Source: Tardiphaga sp. vice304
GTDB lineage: Bacteria > Pseudomonadota > Alphaproteobacteria > Rhizobiales > Xanthobacteraceae
NCBI RefSeq assembly: GCF_007018905.1
Contig: NZ_CP041402.1
Location: 1,600,001 to 1,664,000 of the forward strand
DNA: 64,000 bases
Reading direction: 5' to 3'
Position numbers and translations under genes: made by a program
Part shown: positions 38,131 to 46,344 of the stretch, one piece after another
How the letters are laid out: each line of letters opens with the position of its first letter
How positions within the stretch are numbered: position 1 is the first letter of the stretch
The notes under the pieces: generated by a model
Seen by the model: the letters and a program-made list of their open reading frames with translations, nothing else
Databases searched by the model: none
What the model was told of the DNA's origin: nothing

Positions 38131-38981
38131 AGTACCGCTTCATGATCGAGCATCGGCATGATTACGCGATGACGCTGATGTGCCGGGTGCTTCGTGTCGC
38201 CCGTGCCGGTTTCTATGCGTGGCTGCAAGAGTCTGTTTGCGATCACGCAAAGGAAGATACGCGATTGCTCGTCCTGATCCGTGCATCGTACCTGGCCAGC
38301 CGCGGGGTCTATGGCGCACGGCGGGTGTTCGGCGATTTGCGGGAAGCTGGCGAAAGCTGCGGTCTTCATCGTGTCGAGCGCCTCATGCGCAAACACAAGA
38401 TCAAGGCCGTACGTGGCTATAAATCGCCACGCGCGATCGTTGGTCGCCCGTCAATCATTGCGCCCAATCATCTGCAGCGCGCGTTCACCGTAGATGCGCC
38501 CAACACGGCCTGGGTGACCGACATCACCTATATCCGAACATGGCAGGGCCGGCTGTACCTGGCAGTGGTGGTTGACTTGTTTGCTCGCAGGGTCGTGGGC
38601 TGGTCGATGAGTGCCAGTCTCTCGCGAGAACTGGCCCTGGACGCGCTGCTCATGGCCGTATGGCGCAGGAAGCCTGACAGACGGGTCATCGTGCATTCCG
38701 ACCAGGGCAGTCAGTTTGGCAGTGATGACTTCCGTCGATTTTGTCAGGCGCATAACCTCGAGCCAAGTATGAGCAGGCGAGGCAATTGCTGGGACAATGC
38801 TGTAGCGGAGTCCTTCTTCAGCAGTTTAAAAAAGGAACGTGTCCGCAAACGCGTCTACAAAACCCGAGATCTGGCCCGAGCCGACATCTTCGATTACATT
38901 GAGGTGTTCTACAACCGAACCCGCCGTCACAGCCATCTGGGCGGCGTCAGTCCCGAGGCGTTCGAAAGCGCCGCGGCATGA
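38127..38981 (+). CDS. IS3-family transposase OrfB (integrase core)
   Basis: The 284-residue catalytic subunit has an HTH_21-like start and an rve integrase core with AWVTDITYIRTWQGRLYLAV (first D), VIVHSDQGSQFGS (second D) and WDNAVAESFFSSLK (E). It is normally made as an OrfAB fusion by frameshifting at 38091-38097. The frame is intact, so the element may be mobile. Confidence 0.92.
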   Translation: MKYRFMIEHRHDYAMTLMCRVLRVARAGFYAWLQESVCDHAKEDTRLLVLIRASYLASRGVYGARRVFGDLREAGESCGLHRVERLMRKHKIKAVRGYKSPRAIVGRPSIIAPNHLQRAFTVDAPNTAWVTDITYIRTWQGRLYLAVVVDLFARRVVGWSMSASLSRELALDALLMAVWRRKPDRRVIVHSDQGSQFGSDDFRRFCQAHNLEPSMSRRGNCWDNAVAESFFSSLKKERVRKRVYKTRDLARADIFDYIEVFYNRTRRHSHLGGVSPEAFESAAA

Positions 38982-39055
38982 GGCTGGGATTTTGTCCACG
39001 AGACCGGCAGCAGTCCACTCAACGCCGCCTCTCGCGAGATACGCCTCTTGCATCT

Positions 39056-39256
39056 TTAGAACGGCACCTTGTGAACTTCGTCTCCGTCCTCGTCGATTAC
39101 AACGACGTTGCGGGCGTCCTTGCTCGCCTGAATAAGTGCGAGCTGGTGGGCAATGAGTTCGGCCTGCTTCTTGGCTTGTTCTTCGTTTCTTAGCTCCACC
39201 CCTATAAGGTCGTCGAGCTTCGTGCCGTCTACGATAGGGAAGTGGAATCTGGGCAT
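39056..39256 (-). CDS. DUF6894 family protein
   Basis: The 66-residue protein starts MPRFHFPIVDGTKLDDLIGV and ends VVVIDEDGDEVHKVPF, the beta-hairpin plus helix pattern of the small DUF6894 proteins common in Bradyrhizobium-type genomes. GGAGGA precedes the ATG. A decayed relative is at 40861-41086. Function unknown. Confidence 0.75.
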   Translation of the reverse strand: MPRFHFPIVDGTKLDDLIGVELRNEEQAKKQAELIAHQLALIQASKDARNVVVIDEDGDEVHKVPF

Positions 39257-39298
39257 ATGTCCTCCGCGCGGTGCAATGCCTGGACCTGAGGGATGTTC

Positions 39299-39442
39299 CT
39301 AATCCGACCGTTTCTTGTCCGCCGCGACACGAAGCTGACCGGCTTCCTTCATCGCTTTTGAACGGGCAGGGCCGTGTGGAAGCTGACGCGCCGCCTCAAG
39401 GGCATCATGTGCCTTGGCATCAAGCTCCCAATATTCGCTCAT
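39299..39442 (-). CDS. 47-aa conserved hypothetical protein
   Basis: The short gene runs from ATG 39442 to TAG 39299-39301: MSEYWELDAKAHDALEA, ARQLPHGPARSKAMKEAG, then a basic end. The pattern EAAR-x-P-GP-R-x-A-x-KEAG-x-LR-AAD is one I have seen in small uncharacterised rhizobial proteins. Its ATG overlaps the stop of the zinc-ribbon gene (ATGA), strong evidence that both are translated. It lies below common gene-calling length limits. Confidence 0.6.
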   Translation of the reverse strand: MSEYWELDAKAHDALEAARQLPHGPARSKAMKEAGQLRVAADKKRSD

Positions 39443-39636
39443 CTCGGCGCCCGGAGAGAAGTCTCCACCCACTGTGCCGACACGGAATCCGATTGCCCAA
39501 GACTGACCGATTCAGTCTTCATCGTGTAGCAGCGTCCGCATTCATAAACGTGGCTCTCAAAACCCCTGACGCCGGGATCTACCCGCTGGAACTCCATGCG
39601 CCCCTGGCAACGTGGACATCTCGGTGTCTCGGTCAT
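39439..39636 (-). CDS. Small zinc-ribbon protein
   Basis: The 65-residue product has two Cys pairs, CPRCQGRMEF and YECGRCY, spaced 22 residues apart, consistent with a zinc ribbon. It is translationally coupled to the 47-aa gene by ATGA. Function is unknown. Confidence 0.65.
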   Translation of the reverse strand: MTETPRCPRCQGRMEFQRVDPGVRGFESHVYECGRCYTMKTESVSLGQSDSVSAQWVETSLRAPR

Positions 39637-39792
39637 TTCGGCCCCGATTTAAAGAGACTGAACCCCGGGTTCCTCCAAGAGTTCTATCACGGAACCGAAA
39701 GTTCCGCCTTGCCTTATGTTAACCATTTATTCTTATCAGGGCAAAACAAGGTTTGCCATGGGACTCGATTATATCCGCTGGAAATTGAACAC

Positions 39793-39996
39793 ATGCGGCT
39801 GCAAATTCGCCGCCAGCGCTCTGACATCCTTCGCCTTCAGCGGGCGGGTATCGACATCACGTCGGCCGAGGCCCTGCTGTCCCGGATGCAGGACAAGGTG
39901 GACGGGCTTTGCGCCGAGCGGGAACGTCTTGTGGGGGAGCAACGCCTCCGGCTCGGGAAGATTGTGAAGGGGACTCCAGCCCGGAGCAGGGCGTGA
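39793..39996 (+). CDS. Small coiled-coil hypothetical protein
   Basis: The 67-residue product (MRLQIRRQRSDILRLQRAG, AEALLSRMQDKVDGLCAERE) is helical and charged. ATG 39793 is chosen at the start of the helical pattern. Its stop overlaps the next ATG (TGATG), indicating an operon. Confidence 0.6.
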   Translation: MRLQIRRQRSDILRLQRAGIDITSAEALLSRMQDKVDGLCAERERLVGEQRLRLGKIVKGTPARSRA

Positions 39997-40220
39997 TGGA
40001 CAACCTGCGGCGTTTTCCGCCCTGGACTATGGAGGAGTGTGACCACGGCTTCACCGTCCGTGACGGCTCTGGATTGTTCTTGCTGACGGTCCCGCATCGC
40101 GAAGACTTGCACGTCCGGGGCTACCAATACGCCCAACAGTTTCTCTCACGGGACGAGTCGCGGAGGATTGCAAAAGCGATATCGCGGCTTCCTGATCTTC
40201 TCAGGCGTCCGCCGTACTGA
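39996..40220 (+). CDS. Small hypothetical protein
   Basis: The 74-residue product (MDNLRRFPPWTMEECDHGF, TVRDGSGLFLLTVPHRED) resembles small rhizobial proteins that begin with a PWTVEE-x-xxxCF-V-D block. It is coupled to the coiled-coil gene by TGATG. Function unknown. Confidence 0.6.
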   Translation: MDNLRRFPPWTMEECDHGFTVRDGSGLFLLTVPHREDLHVRGYQYAQQFLSRDESRRIAKAISRLPDLLRRPPY

Positions 40221-40436
40221 TTGCGATTTAGTAACCTTAGAAAAGCACCCGTCTGACCGGGAGGGGGCCACAATCAGACGGGCCAAGAGAAGCCTCGGGA
40301 GGAGCTAAGGCTTCGCGCGACAACCTGAGCGATCGCACGAAGTTCCAGCGACTGGAACTATATTAACCGGCAGAGTCGGCCACCCGGCGGACAGTCTTCC
40401 AGGTTCCTTCTACGCTCTGCCAGAGCGCGTTGACAT

Positions 40437-40800
40437 TCATCGCCGTGCTTTTGCCGACACCAGATCTTGCTGGGCGTTCAGGACGTCCACCGTCGTGCGC
40501 TGGCCGCCGCCGCCCTCGCGTTGCACGCCAGCCAGGGCGACGCCAGCGGCGCGAACTTCGGATTCGGCAGCGCTGACTGCGGCCTTGGCGCCTTCGTTGG
40601 AGACCCAGGCCGCGGTGGCGGCTGTGCGAGCCTGGTTGCGAACCATATCAAGTACCAGCCGGCTTTGCGTGGTGAGTTCCTTGCCCTGCTGAGGCTGCGC
40701 TGCGGCCAGTCCGCCGTCATAGACTGAGGCGGTGACCGCCGCCACGACCGAACCCTGGTTCCAAGCGTGGCGGGAACGGCTGAACATGGTTCGGGCCACA
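40437..40800 (-). pseudogene. TolC-like outer membrane efflux protein fragment
   Basis: The reverse frame SVYDGGLAAAQPQQGKEL, then AAWVSNEGAKAAVSAAESEV and GQRTTVDVLNAQQDLVSAKA, corresponds to the last third of a TolC-family channel (Y-xGG and GQRTTLDVLNAQQEL motifs). The N-terminal two thirds and the last part are missing, and the upstream open frame (40800-40973) is not TolC-like. It is a remnant. Confidence 0.7.
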
Positions 40801-40860
40801 CACTTAGCCGTCAAATCGGGCAAGTTGCAGTTCGAACAAGCCCCATTCGCAGGAAAATAG

Positions 40861-41086
40861 ATGCCGAATTTTCGTTTCCAGCTGGTCGATGCGACCACCG
40901 TCGCCGACCAAGGCGAACAGCCTTTCGAACAGGACAAGCAGGCTGTGGCCGCTGCGGCCGGCATGGCGCGCATGACCTGATTGTCGCCCGTCCCGAGCTC
41001 CGGGACCGCGGTTTCAAGATCCTGTCACCGACGAGACCGGGGAGGAGATCCATCTCGCTCCTCTCGATCCGATCAGACCTCTCTAG
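40861..41086 (+). pseudogene. DUF6894-like protein, frameshifted
   Basis: From ATG 40861 the sequence reads MPNFRFQLVDATTVADQGEQ to AAAAGMAR, then in the next frame HDLIVARPELRDRGFKIL, then in a third frame VTDETGEEIHLAPLDPI to a TAG at 41084. The parts in order give a DUF6894-type protein of about 75 residues, so two one-base indels have broken it. Confidence 0.6.
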
Positions 41087-41092
41087 GCGTGC

Positions 41093-41926
41093 TCAAGGCA
41101 CCATCGTTTGAGGGTCGAACACGGCCAATCTTCGCGTAACCGCCGATGTAAGGTCGCTCGATGAATTGTCGCTGAGAAAGCGGTCCAGCGTCGCCTCGAT
41201 CGACTCTTTCACAAGATCGGGACCCCGGTCGCTCATGTCGGTGTGCCGAGCATCGGTCTGGACGATGTCGATTCCGGCGGCTTTCGCCGCCTCCTCGTCC
41301 GGGACCACGCCGGGATCCGCCTTGAAGACGTTGTCGTGCGACCGGAAGGACAGGATCTTGAGGCGGGCGTCCGTCACGAACGGAACACGAAGGTTGTCCA
41401 AGGTAACGACTTGTTTCACCCGCGAGGCGTGCTGCTTCGCGTAGTACATCGAGATGTCGCCGCCATTCGAATGGCCCAACAATGTAAGGTCGCCGTAGTC
41501 CGCGTGGGGCTGCCGTTTTTCCATTTCGCCGAGCACGAAGTCGATGTTGGCCTCGCCCCGCTCGTAGATCTGCAGCCGCCCCGCATATAACGCGCCCTTC
41601 ACGGTGACCAAGGGGGCATCGCTCGGCAGGTCGTGCTGGATGCTGAGCACGAGATACCCCCGGGCCGCCAGCGCGTTCGCGATGAAGGAATATTCGGTGT
41701 TCTTGACAGTATTGCCTTGGCTGATCACCGCGACAGGCAGCGTCGAGTAGCCGGCGTCAGCCTTGATTTCGGCGTCGCGGCGGACGGCCACATCCACCAT
41801 GACGTCGCGGTTTCGCACTTGATCATGCAACTCCAGCGATTCATGGCGAATGGCTAATTTGCTGAAACAAAAATATCCGCCGATCGCGACAACGGCCAAC
41901 GATGCCGCGACTTTCCACTTGTTCAC
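41093..41926 (-). CDS. Alpha/beta hydrolase, membrane-anchored or secreted
   Basis: The 277-residue protein starts with a hydrophobic signal or anchor (VAASLAVVAIGGYFCFS) and carries an alpha/beta-hydrolase fold: oxyanion region VAVISQGNTVKNTEY, nucleophile elbow LLGHSNGGD (Ser about 152), and a late RHTDMSDRG with a candidate His. It resembles chlorophyllase/dienelactone-type esterases. Single gene; substrate unknown. Confidence 0.8.
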   Translation of the reverse strand: MNKWKVAASLAVVAIGGYFCFSKLAIRHESLELHDQVRNRDVMVDVAVRRDAEIKADAGYSTLPVAVISQGNTVKNTEYSFIANALAARGYLVLSIQHDLPSDAPLVTVKGALYAGRLQIYERGEANIDFVLGEMEKRQPHADYGDLTLLGHSNGGDISMYYAKQHASRVKQVVTLDNLRVPFVTDARLKILSFRSHDNVFKADPGVVPDEEAAKAAGIDIVQTDARHTDMSDRGPDLVKESIEATLDRFLSDNSSSDLTSAVTRRLAVFDPQTMVP

Positions 41927-42274
41927 CTATCGTCCCTAACTTCTGTCATTCATCATTGAGGAAGGCACACCCTTTACCTCTTATACCAAATCTCAGAAAT
42001 TGTGACTCGTTGACGATTCCCAAATCAGTTTCGCTCTGATTCATTGGTGGCGAACGATTGAGGTTCGTCATGTCTATCTGACCGACGTCCTCATGCGTAT
42101 CGTCGATGGTCACCCGATATCGATTAACTGCTGCCGTGAGCCTACAGAACGCAATACCTCAAGGCCGTGACCTAAGAACAGCGCTTACGATCGATCATCG
42201 CCCGGTGCACGATTACACGATGACGAACGACGTTCAGTACATTCCGCCGGAGGCACGGCTTCGTTCAATCCGGA
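41927..42274. other. Intergenic stretch with a short IS66 transposase remnant
   Basis: At about 42065-42120 the forward strand encodes VYLTDVLMRIVDGHPI, matching the conserved C-terminal end of IS66 transposases (YLTDVLTRI-NGHP). No other part of that element is present. No gene was recognised in the rest. Confidence 0.45.
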
Positions 42275-43624
42275 TCAGCGAGTCAGCCATTCTGCTGGTT
42301 GGTGGCCCGGGCCGTTTGAACAGTTGTTGCCGTCGCTAAAGGCCCAGGGCTTTCCGGGGCGAGTCAACCAAGCCAGAACAAACGTTAACGCCAGCGTGGG
42401 CAGGGCTGAGCCCCACTGGGGCGCCCATTTGGTGAGCGTATGGTAGAGCGCAATCCCGGCGAGCCACAGCAGTGCGGCCGTGATGTCTACTTTGCGCGAT
42501 GAAAGCTCAAACTCGGGTTTCCCCGAGCCGAGCCGGCCTAGTATCACGCCATACAGGGGCACAAAAACAGAGCTCAACATGAGCAAAAAGGGCTCGAGGC
42601 TGTGTATGGGAAGTACCAGTGCCAGACCCGTACACAGCACGGCCAGCAGCAGACCCCAGCGGCGGATGCTCCAAGCGGGCTTAAGGCTGTGCGCAGACAC
42701 CGAACCCGAATACACATCGCCATAGGCGTTGTCCAACTCGTCGATCAGGATCAAGCCAAGGGCAATTAGGCCGCCTTGTGCAAGCAGCAGGGCGCCGACG
42801 AGATGGGTGCCGGGCTCGGCTACGCTCACAACCATCACACCTAAAGTGTAGCACCAAATGTTGGCCATCGCATAACCCAACCAAGTTCCGCCAAAAGTGC
42901 CGCGGCGACTGCGGCCATAGCGGGCATAGTCGGCCACCAGTGGCAGCCAAGACACCGGCATGGCAATCACTAGATCCATCGCCGACATTAGGCCCATGCT
43001 GCCATTGCCCGGGCGAGCCCAAAACACATCAAACCCTTGAGCATGCAACTTCGAGCCAAATTGCCACGTCAGCCACAGCAGCGACGCAATCACCAGCGGC
43101 AGACCAAAGCGGCTCACAAAGCGGCGTACCAGTGTGACCATCGAGCCGGCCATCAGCGCCGTCAGCACGCCGCCCCACAGCAATGTGGTCAGCACCATGC
43201 CTGGTGGATCGTCGAGCGATAGGCCCAGGCTTTGCTTGCCAATGGCCGCAGTGCCCTCGCGCATGATTACCAGCTCAAATGTGGTCCAGCCAATCAGCTG
43301 CGCGATATTGAGCATCACAGGCAGCCGTGCAAACATGCTGCCGTAGGTGCGGTGCATCAATCCTGCACTCGACAGACCGCTGTCGCAGCCCAAGCTGGCG
43401 GTCCAAGCCAGCAGACCCCCACCGATCAGGGAGCCCAGCACAACGGCCATCGCGGCGTCGTGTGTGCCGACCGCAGGAACAAGATAGGCACCAATTTGCA
43501 CCACCAGCAAGCCAACGCCAAGGCTGAACCAGAGCGAAGCGTGCGTGTTCCAAGCGAAAATTCGGCTGGATGTCTCCAGAGGCGTCAATGCCTCGTTACT
43601 AGACGTTTTGGATATAGTTGCCAT
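42275..43624 (-). CDS. cytX: NCS1-family permease, probable hydroxymethylpyrimidine transporter CytX
   Basis: The 449-residue membrane protein has about 12 hydrophobic segments. The CytX-like features are ASLWFSLGVGLLVVQIGAYL, GLSSAGLMHRTYG and LNIAQLIGWTTFELVIM. NCS1 proteins of this type import the thiamin pyrimidine HMP. A fragment resembling the N-terminus of TenA (aminopyrimidine salvage) occurs at 50.3 kb next to a sequence similar to the upstream region here. No TPP riboswitch was seen upstream. The C-terminal 20 residues may be altered by a deletion. Confidence 0.72.
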   Translation of the reverse strand: MATISKTSSNEALTPLETSSRIFAWNTHASLWFSLGVGLLVVQIGAYLVPAVGTHDAAMAVVLGSLIGGGLLAWTASLGCDSGLSSAGLMHRTYGSMFARLPVMLNIAQLIGWTTFELVIMREGTAAIGKQSLGLSLDDPPGMVLTTLLWGGVLTALMAGSMVTLVRRFVSRFGLPLVIASLLWLTWQFGSKLHAQGFDVFWARPGNGSMGLMSAMDLVIAMPVSWLPLVADYARYGRSRRGTFGGTWLGYAMANIWCYTLGVMVVSVAEPGTHLVGALLLAQGGLIALGLILIDELDNAYGDVYSGSVSAHSLKPAWSIRRWGLLLAVLCTGLALVLPIHSLEPFLLMLSSVFVPLYGVILGRLGSGKPEFELSSRKVDITAALLWLAGIALYHTLTKWAPQWGSALPTLALTFVLAWLTRPGKPWAFSDGNNCSNGPGHQPAEWLTR

Positions 43625-43734
43625 CAGTAGGGTTCCAAGGTTGATCGATTGTTCGCCAGCAACTGATTGAAACGGGATTGATAAGCTGGACTTGCTTGAT
43701 GCCTCGGATTCCGATTGCCTCCTTTGCCGCAGCT
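43625..43734. other. cytX upstream region homologous to 50.35-50.39 kb
   Basis: On the reverse strand 43735-43690 reads AAAKEAIGIRGIKQVQ, similar to KKAIEIRGIEQVQEE at 50345-50395. It is a duplicated fragment of a coding end placed in front of cytX, and it is cut by the miniature element at 43735. Confidence 0.5.
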
Positions 43735-43855
43735 GGCATTATCACGTTAGCGCAGGCGTTTTCGGGTTTTGACGGAGCCCGCTAAGTTGAGAATGCTACA
43801 ACGCCATAGAATGAAACTGACGGAGTCTTGGAAATCTCGTTAACGTGGCAATGCC
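43735..43855. repeat. Miniature inverted-repeat element, copy 1 (121 bp)
   Basis: Ends are GGCATTATCACGTTAGCG and the complement of GGCATTGCCACGTTAACG. The inside is alignable with copy 2 at 44697-44828 (TTTTCGGGTTTTGACGGAGC, then CGGAGTCTTGGAAA). No coding capacity. The right end cuts a ferredoxin gene. The terminal sequence loosely resembles IS6-type ends; that link is inference. Confidence 0.65.
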
Positions 43856-43918
43856 ACCTCGACGCAGTCCATGTACTTGCACTTGATGCATTCGTCGTTG
43901 ACGATGTAGGTCAATCAG
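43856..43918 (-). pseudogene. Ferredoxin (FdxA-type) N-terminal fragment
   Basis: The reverse strand from about 43918 reads LTYIVNDECIKCKYMDCVEV and then enters the miniature element and stops. This is the beginning of a 7Fe ferredoxin (cluster motif C-x2-C-x3-C), truncated after about 20 residues. The expected ATG is a TTG here. Confidence 0.7.
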
Positions 43919-43948
43919 GCCTCCTTCCGGCAGATTGCAGAGGTCAAC

Positions 43949-44551
43949 TCATTCACCATGTGCGCCATCGCGATGCTCGCTCGTTGGCTGATAATGGACG
44001 CATAGAAGACCCGTGTCCTCGGGCTCGATCGGAACGCCGAACAGTAGACATTTGAGGGACGAGAGGGGTGCGTTCGTTTCGTCGCAGCAGGTTTTTCCAC
44101 CGAGGTGCGCGCAGTCCTGGCAAACCCCGAAGCGCCGATGTGCCCCACTCGCAGCGACAGTGGTCAGCACTTGGTGCAGGGCATGGTGCATCGCAGTCTG
44201 CTCTTCCGCGTCGAGCGAATTCACGGCGCGCACTAGAACTTCGAACGGATCGCGCGCAACCGCTTTATTACCTTTGCCCGTCAATCGGAGATTGACGCTT
44301 CGCCCATCCGCCGCGGATCGGCGTCGGACCAAGTACCCACCTGCCTCAAGCGCCTTAATGGTTTGCGTTGCCGTGCCACGGGTGGTCGCTTGAAACTCCG
44401 CGAATGCCGATGGATTCCGGGAGTATTGATTGGCGCGGGCGAAGTAGCGGAGCGCCATCCATTGGGCGGGACTGAGTTCGCCGTCATAGCCCTCGGCTTG
44501 CACGAGCCGCCCCACCAGTATCAGGAGTTCCGCCGTTTCACGCGCTAACAT
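43949..44551 (-). CDS. MarR-type regulator with C-terminal cysteine cluster (copy 1)
   Basis: The 200-residue protein has a MarR-like winged helix (LSPAQWMALRYFARANQ, TTRGTATQTIKALEAGGYLV, DGRSVNLRLTGKG) and an unusual 60-residue tail with six cysteines, FGVCQDCAHLGGKTCCDE then LKCLLFGVP and LLCVHYQ. All six are kept in copy 2 (51036-51614). The tail suggests an Fe-S cluster or zinc site. ATG 44551 is preferred over the longer start. It is divergent from sufB, and the promoter between them carries twin TTCGAA palindromes. Probable role: sensing iron-sulfur or redox status and controlling suf. Confidence 0.8.
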   Translation of the reverse strand: MLARETAELLILVGRLVQAEGYDGELSPAQWMALRYFARANQYSRNPSAFAEFQATTRGTATQTIKALEAGGYLVRRRSAADGRSVNLRLTGKGNKAVARDPFEVLVRAVNSLDAEEQTAMHHALHQVLTTVAASGAHRRFGVCQDCAHLGGKTCCDETNAPLSSLKCLLFGVPIEPEDTGLLCVHYQPTSEHRDGAHGE

Positions 44552-44590
44552 GATTGCCTCTTCGATGAATCCGTACAAGGATAATAGCGT

Positions 44591-44640
44591 TTCGAATTCA
44601 ACTTGACAACTGATTGGATGACAAATAGTTTTGTTTCGAA
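44591..44640. promoter_or_regulatory. Divergent promoter with twin TTCGAA palindromes (copy 1)
   Basis: TTCGAA occurs at 44591-44596 and 44635-44640, 44 bp apart. Between them is a rightward sigma70-like promoter, TTGACA (44603-44608), 17 bp, TAGTTT (44626-44631). The same arrangement with identical distances is at 51643-51692, upstream of the second regulator copy. Candidate operator of the MarR-type protein; rightward transcription would enter sufB. Confidence 0.65.
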
Positions 44641-44696
44641 AGTAATTATAGCGACAGAGAAGCTAATTAAGAACGACAGAAGAGAAATCTCGTACC

Positions 44697-44828
44697 GGTA
44701 TTGTCACGTTAGCGCAGCAAAAGAGTTTTCGGGTTTAGACGGAGCCCGTTAAGTGAATGAAAATGGTACAGCGCCATGGAACGAAACTGGCGGAGTTTGA
44801 AAGCAAATTCTCTCAACGTGACAATGCC
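44697..44828. repeat. Miniature inverted-repeat element, copy 2 (132 bp)
   Basis: Left end GGTATTGTCACGTTAGCG, right end the complement of GGCATTGTCACGTTGAG. Internal sequence is related to copy 1 (TTTTCGGGTTTAGACGGAGC, GAACGAAACTGGCGGAG). It sits in the leader region of sufB, 37 bp before the start codon. Together the two copies bracket the first marR-like gene. Confidence 0.65.
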
Positions 44829-44865
44829 AACCCGCGGTCCTTGAAACCGCAGCGGAGGAAGAAAA

Positions 44866-46344
44866 ATGCCGGCAGTTCAAGAGACCATCGAGCGAGTCCG
44901 TCACCTCAATGTCGACCAGTACAAGTACGGGTTCGTTACCGATATCGAGTCCGACAAGGCCCCGAAAGGGCTTTCTGAAGATACCGTTCGTTTCATCTCG
45001 GCCAAGAAGAACGAACCGGCCTGGATGCTGGCCTGGCGGCTGGAAGCCTATCGCCGCTGGCTGACCATGGAAGAGCCGACTTGGGCGCGTGTCCACTATC
45101 CGAGGATCGACTATCAGGATCTGTATTACTACTCGGCGCCGAAGCGCAAAGAGCTGGCTTCGCTCGACGAAGTTGATCCGGAAATCCTAAAAACCTACGA
45201 GAAGCTCGGAATTTCTCTTCGCGAACAGGAGATGCTCGCCGGTGTCGTGCGCCCCGAAAGCGAGCGCCGCGTAGCTGTAGACGCTGTGTTCGATTCTGTT
45301 TCGGTCGCAACGACGTTTCAGGCCGAGCTGAAAGCAGCTGGCGTCATTTTCATGCCGATCTCGGAAGCGATCCGTGAGCATCCGGACCTCGTGAAGAAAT
45401 ATCTCGGCACGGTGGTGCCGACCACCGACAATTATTTCGCGACATTGAATTCGGCGGTGTTCTCCGATGGCTCGTTCGTTTACTTGCCGCCGGGCGTGCG
45501 CTGCCCGATGGAGCTGTCGACTTACTTCCGCATCAACGAGGCAAACACCGGCCAGTTCGAGCGCACGCTGATCATCGCCGACAAGGGCGCTTATGTGAGC
45601 TATCTCGAAGGCTGCACTGCGCCGCAGCGCGACGAGAACCAGTTGCATGCCGCCGTGGTCGAACTCGTCACCCACGACGATGCCGAGATTAAATACTCGA
45701 CGGTGCAGAATTGGTATCCGGGCAACTCCGAAGGCAAAGGCGGCATCTACAATTTCGTCACCAAGCGTGGCGATTGCCGTGGCAAAAACTCAAAAATTTC
45801 GTGGACGCAGGTCGAGACGGGCTCGGCGATCACCTGGAAATATCCGAGCTGCATCCTGCGCGGCGACAATTCGCGCGGCGAGTTCTATTCGATCGCGATT
45901 TCCAACGGCTACCAGCAGGTCGATTCCGGCACCAAGATGATCCATCTGGGCAAGAACACCACCAGCCGGATCATCTCCAAGGGCATCGCGGCGGGCGTCT
46001 CGCAGAACACCTATCGCGGCCTCGTCACCGCGCATCGCAAGGCCACCGGCGCGCGTAACTTCACCGCCTGTGACTCGCTGCTAATCGGCGACAAGTGTGG
46101 CGCACATACCGTGCCCTATATCGAGGCGAAGAACTCTTCCGCGCTGTTCGAGCACGAAGCCACCACGTCGAAGATCTCCGAAGACGTGCTGTTCTATTGC
46201 GTGCAGCGCGGGCTGTCGCAGGAAGAGGCCGTCGGTCTCGTCGTCAACGGCTTCGTCAAGGACGTGCTGCAGCAACTACCGATGGAGTTTGCGGTCGAGG
46301 CGCAGAAGCTGATCTCGATCTCGCTGGAAGGGAGTGTTGGATGA
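44866..46344 (+). CDS. sufB: Fe-S cluster assembly scaffold SufB
   Basis: The 492-residue protein matches SufB over its whole length ([54 protein letters not shown] with the conserved Cys, [37 protein letters not shown]). With SufC and SufD it forms the SufBC2D scaffold that builds Fe-S clusters in the cytoplasm. GGAGGAAGAAAA precedes the ATG. It overlaps sufC by ATGA. The miniature element directly upstream probably replaced the original promoter. Confidence 0.97.
   Translation: MPAVQETIERVRHLNVDQYKYGFVTDIESDKAPKGLSEDTVRFISAKKNEPAWMLAWRLEAYRRWLTMEEPTWARVHYPRIDYQDLYYYSAPKRKELASLDEVDPEILKTYEKLGISLREQEMLAGVVRPESERRVAVDAVFDSVSVATTFQAELKAAGVIFMPISEAIREHPDLVKKYLGTVVPTTDNYFATLNSAVFSDGSFVYLPPGVRCPMELSTYFRINEANTGQFERTLIIADKGAYVSYLEGCTAPQRDENQLHAAVVELVTHDDAEIKYSTVQNWYPGNSEGKGGIYNFVTKRGDCRGKNSKISWTQVETGSAITWKYPSCILRGDNSRGEFYSIAISNGYQQVDSGTKMIHLGKNTTSRIISKGIAAGVSQNTYRGLVTAHRKATGARNFTACDSLLIGDKCGAHTVPYIEAKNSSALFEHEATTSKISEDVLFYCVQRGLSQEEAVGLVVNGFVKDVLQQLPMEFAVEAQKLISISLEGSVG

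Larger units (their letters stand above)
37786..39017 (+). mobile_element. IS3-family insertion sequence, apparently complete
   Basis: About 1232 bp. The ends are imperfect inverted repeats: TGGACTGCCCC at 37786 and the complement of TGGACTGCTGCC ending at 39017, with further similarity (GTAGACAA / GTGGACAA) inside. orfA and orfB overlap and a run of seven A at 38091-38097 could allow the programmed -1 shift. No target duplication is visible, perhaps because it inserted into another IS. Confidence 0.8.

Noticed and set aside
43625..43734. TPP riboswitch upstream of cytX
   Set aside because: The conserved CTGAGA and ACCTGA boxes of the thiamin element were not found on the reverse strand here.
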